DNA from: Promethearchaeati archaeon
Lineage (GTDB): Archaea; Asgardarchaeota; Heimdallarchaeia; Heimdallarchaeales; Heimdallarchaeaceae
DNA: 64,000 nucleotides
Direction of reading: 5' to 3'
Assembly (NCBI GenBank): GCA_013166775.1
Contig: JABLTJ010000007.1
Span: 1 to 64,000, forward strand
The position numbers and the translations under genes were made by a program. The notes beneath the pieces are model-generated. The model was given only the letters and a program-made list of their open reading frames with translations. It made no database searches and was not told the origin of the DNA. This document shows positions 61,846 through 64,000 of the stretch, one piece after another. Position 1 is the stretch's first letter. The number at the start of each line of letters is the position of its first letter.

Positions 61846-61937
61846 AATTCTTTCAGTACGTGTTTATCCCATTTGACTGAATGTATATCAGTTCTATCTA
61901 TAAAGCTATCAATATCGTATTGTTTAGCTTATTATAC
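61846..61937 (-). pseudogene. Relic of a second PatB/MalY aminotransferase N-terminus
   Basis: On the minus strand the sequence encodes KQYDIDSFIDRTDIHSVKWD and then KHVLKEFI. This aligns residue for residue with the start of the intact aminotransferase at 59404 (MKYDFDRVIDRTNTHSVKWD KHVLKEFF). There is no start codon, and homology ends after about 30 codons. It is the remaining stub of a duplicated or replaced paralogue. The surrounding gap 61718-61999 shows nothing else. Confidence 0.75.
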
Positions 61938-61999
61938 AAATAATGAGATGCTTTTTTTAACGTTCTCTGGAAAAGTTATTCCAATAATTTTTTATTAAT

Positions 62000-63265
62000 A
62001 TGGTTTCAGCTAATTCAATGAAATTAGACCACTTGAATCTTGATGTTAAGATTAATCCAGAAGATTCATCAATAACTAGCATAGCTCTAATAAATCTCAG
62101 TAAAATTGAATCTAAATTGAGTGGAATCTTACTAAATCCAGATTTATTATGGGAGAAAGTTGTTGCAATACATGGAAATCAAGAATTTCAACTCGAACCT
62201 GTTGAAATTGATGTTTCTGAAAATATTCTGTATAATGTAGCTAAATCATGGGAATTTGAACTTCCCTCAGAACTAAAGAACTTAGATTCTTTAACTGTTT
62301 CATTTACATATTCAGGAAAGATAGTTGACACTACTTGGAATTTAAATCGCATTACTTCAACTGAAGTAGAACTAGCAGATTATGCGTTGTGGTATCCATA
62401 TATCAACCAAGCATCATTTTCATTTAATCTGACTCTTCATGCTCCAGAAGACTGGGTCTGGATCTCTAATGCATATTCAAAACCATGTAAGCAATGTTTC
62501 AAATGGAGAAATCCAAATCCCCAGATAGGAATAGTACTAGTTGGTTATCCAGAGAATCAAGCAATACAGGAAAAGAAGAGAAGCATTCTACAAGGATCAA
62601 ACAAAAATTATAATAAATTCCGTTCTTTGGAAATAGAATTTAACAAGATAATTCAGAAACAGATTGACTGGTTAGGATCTCCCCTTCAAGAAAATTTTTC
62701 TATAGTTCTTGTACATAGGGAGAAAGGAGGATCATATGTTCGAGGTAACTTAATGATTTATCCTGAGGTACTACCAGAAGAGTATTTTACTAAATTCAGC
62801 AAAAACGTTATTACATCATGGATTCATGAATATTCTCATCTATGGTTTAATAAATCACCAACTGATAATTGGCATAATTGGATAGATGAATCTTTAGCAG
62901 AATATAGTGCTTATCTAATGGCAAAAGATCATTTTGGTGAGGAATTCTTTGAAACGATAATTAAGAGAAGAAAGGAAATTGTAGAAGAAGCCGGAGAGTT
63001 ACCTCCAATTAATTCTATTAATAGATCGCATGAAAAATCATATATATTGTTCTATCACTGGGGAGCTTTAATTCATGAATCTATAAGAGAGAAAATAGGA
63101 GATAAGCTCATGAAACAGATTATTAGAGATTTTGCACAGAAATCTCTTGAAAAAGAACAAGTTGAAACAAAGGATTATGTTGAGAGTGTAAACCTTATCA
63201 CGAAAGAAGATTGGGAAGATTTTATTTACAAGAAAATATTTTCCCCACCTGAATTTAAAAATTAA
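62000..63265 (+). CDS. M1-like gluzincin metallopeptidase
   Basis: 421 residues. An N-terminal beta domain (about 1-200) resembles the M1 aminopeptidase N-domain. The zinc motif is TSWIHEYSHLWFN (HExxH), with the third ligand Glu in WIDESLAEYSAYL 19 residues on. The usual M1 GxMEN substrate loop is replaced by GGSYVRGNLMIYPEVL. It lacks the large C-terminal helical domain of full-size M1 enzymes. No signal peptide. Probably an aminopeptidase or related peptidase on cytosolic peptides. Confidence 0.8.
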   Translation: MVSANSMKLDHLNLDVKINPEDSSITSIALINLSKIESKLSGILLNPDLLWEKVVAIHGNQEFQLEPVEIDVSENILYNVAKSWEFELPSELKNLDSLTVSFTYSGKIVDTTWNLNRITSTEVELADYALWYPYINQASFSFNLTLHAPEDWVWISNAYSKPCKQCFKWRNPNPQIGIVLVGYPENQAIQEKKRSILQGSNKNYNKFRSLEIEFNKIIQKQIDWLGSPLQENFSIVLVHREKGGSYVRGNLMIYPEVLPEEYFTKFSKNVITSWIHEYSHLWFNKSPTDNWHNWIDESLAEYSAYLMAKDHFGEEFFETIIKRRKEIVEEAGELPPINSINRSHEKSYILFYHWGALIHESIREKIGDKLMKQIIRDFAQKSLEKEQVETKDYVESVNLITKEDWEDFIYKKIFSPPEFKN

Positions 63266-63271
63266 TAAAAA

Positions 63272-63979
63272 TCACTTAATAAAATCAGCAAGCGTTTTTT
63301 GTTTGTAACGTTTGTTATTTGTTCCTTTCAAATCCCTCAGAGTTTTAATATCAGTTAGATATGCTGATGCATTAGGTATTTTGCTGTGATCTTTTCTTAA
63401 GATAGATTTTATTCCCCCATAAGACATGTAGATATCAGAATAATTTGAAACTAGTTGAACAGCTGTTTCTCTTACTTCTTTTTCTTCATAAAATAATGCT
63501 GCTGACAAAGGAGCTATCGCTGAAGGATCTTTCAATTCTTTCAAAGCCTTGATCAAAGCTTTAGCTGCTGACTTACCTATCCTCTCTAGAGCATAAACAG
63601 CATACTCACGAACAATCACATCTTCCTTCTCATCTTTGAGTGTAGCGATTAAAGGTCCAATTGCTTTTGGACTACCTATTTTTCCAAGAGTTTCTGTTGC
63701 ACATATGCGAACTCTACTTCTATTATTCCCTAGTTCAACGATAAGTGGATCAACTGCTTGATAACCTATTTCTTCTAAAGCTTTTGCAGCTATATAGCGA
63801 ATATCTTTGTCTTCATCTTTGAGTGTATCAATTAAAGGTTCGATTATGGGTTCACCTAATCTGATCAAAGCAGAAAAAGCAGATTCAATTTCAGAAGCAT
63901 CTTCGGATCTCAGTTCACTTATTATCCTATGAAAGTCTTCTCCACTTTCGAATCTTTTTATGTATTTGTCTACGCTCAT
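63272..63979 (-). CDS. HEAT-repeat (PBS lyase-type) protein
   Basis: 235 residues made of about six HEAT/PBS-lyase repeats. Repeats are visible as EPLIDTLKDEDKDIRYIAAKALEEIG, DPLIVELGNNRSRVRICATETLGKIG, GPLIATLKDEKEDVIVREYAVYALERIG and APLSAALFYEEKEVRETAVQLV. Such scaffolds bind proteins. The C-terminus is basic. It converges on the M1-like peptidase gene with a six-base gap. The start ATG 63977-63979 lies close to the window edge, and the promoter is outside or at the edge. Confidence 0.8.
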   Translation of the reverse strand: MSVDKYIKRFESGEDFHRIISELRSEDASEIESAFSALIRLGEPIIEPLIDTLKDEDKDIRYIAAKALEEIGYQAVDPLIVELGNNRSRVRICATETLGKIGSPKAIGPLIATLKDEKEDVIVREYAVYALERIGKSAAKALIKALKELKDPSAIAPLSAALFYEEKEVRETAVQLVSNYSDIYMSYGGIKSILRKDHSKIPNASAYLTDIKTLRDLKGTNNKRYKQKTLADFIK

Positions 63980-64000
63980 ATCGAACCCTATCTGTTACTA

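Noticed and set aside
1..64000. CRISPR arrays, tRNA or rRNA genes
   Set aside because: No regularly spaced repeats and no cloverleaf or T-arm consensus were noticed. The only regular short repeats are coding (FRDQ units, subtilase domains).

Overview
The window reads as archaeal chromosome: AT-rich, densely coded, TATA boxes 20-40 bases before many starts, frequent TTG/GTG starts, and a recurrent GTGAT-type Shine-Dalgarno. Archaeal-type gene content includes a TrmB regulator, an HydBGDA [NiFe] hydrogenase and PdxS/PdxT. A PARP-type zinc finger, a GH38 alpha-mannosidase, many zinc-ribbon membrane proteins and C-terminally anchored surface proteins would fit an Asgard (Promethearchaeota) genome. 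That placement is an inference; there is no rRNA or other decisive marker here. No tRNA, rRNA, CRISPR array or intact insertion sequence was seen.

Layout. 0-8.3 kb: the 5' end of an exported protein divergent from a TrmB regulator, a TPR protein, a broken E2-type acyltransferase gene, a recombinase DNA-binding module without its catalytic domain, then membrane and redox genes (ferredoxin-nitroreductase, flavodoxin, epimerase). 8.6-13.1 kb: a tight operon for a cytosolic group 3 (sulfhydrogenase-like) [NiFe] hydrogenase with its maturation protease. 13.2-18.7 kb: sulfotransferase-like protein, two MFS transporters, and pdxS-pdxT for vitamin B6. 18.9-28.7 kb: a surface island of exported or membrane proteins: two small anchored proteins, a solute-binding module, a NosD-like beta-helix, a membrane-anchored winged-helix sensor, a solute-binding protein whose domain order looks circularly permuted, a PIG-M/GT87-like glycosyltransferase and a secreted Cys/Asp/Arg repeat protein. 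28.8-35.2 kb: a PLP fold-II/winged-helix fusion with an Arg where the Schiff-base Lys should be, an acyl-CoA synthetase, a PARP-finger protein, a ferritin-like protein and a methyltransferase. 35.2-49.5 kb: GH38 mannosidase, TPR-HhH protein, MMPL/RND exporter, GNAT, zinc-ribbon membrane protein, M28 peptidase, aminotransferase and two flavodoxin-like proteins. 50-64 kb: a giant anchored subtilase, ornithine cyclodeaminase-like protein, beta-lactamase-fold protein, PatB/MalY aminotransferase, a COG3580/COG3581 pair, an M1-like peptidase and a HEAT-repeat protein.

Two themes stand out. First, low-redox-potential chemistry (hydrogenase, ferredoxin-nitroreductase, several flavodoxins) beside fatty acyl activation and proteolysis suggests an anaerobic heterotroph. 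Second, the window contains at least six decayed or frameshifted coding segments (E2, a zinc-ribbon tail at 4.85 kb, 8.3 kb, 33.6 kb, 49.6 kb, the beta-lactamase N-terminus and an aminotransferase relic at 61.85 kb). Either this stretch of genome is actively losing genes or some of these sites are assembly errors. The most novel items are the permuted solute-binding protein, the PLP pseudoenzyme-regulator fusion and the Cys/Asp/Arg repeat protein.
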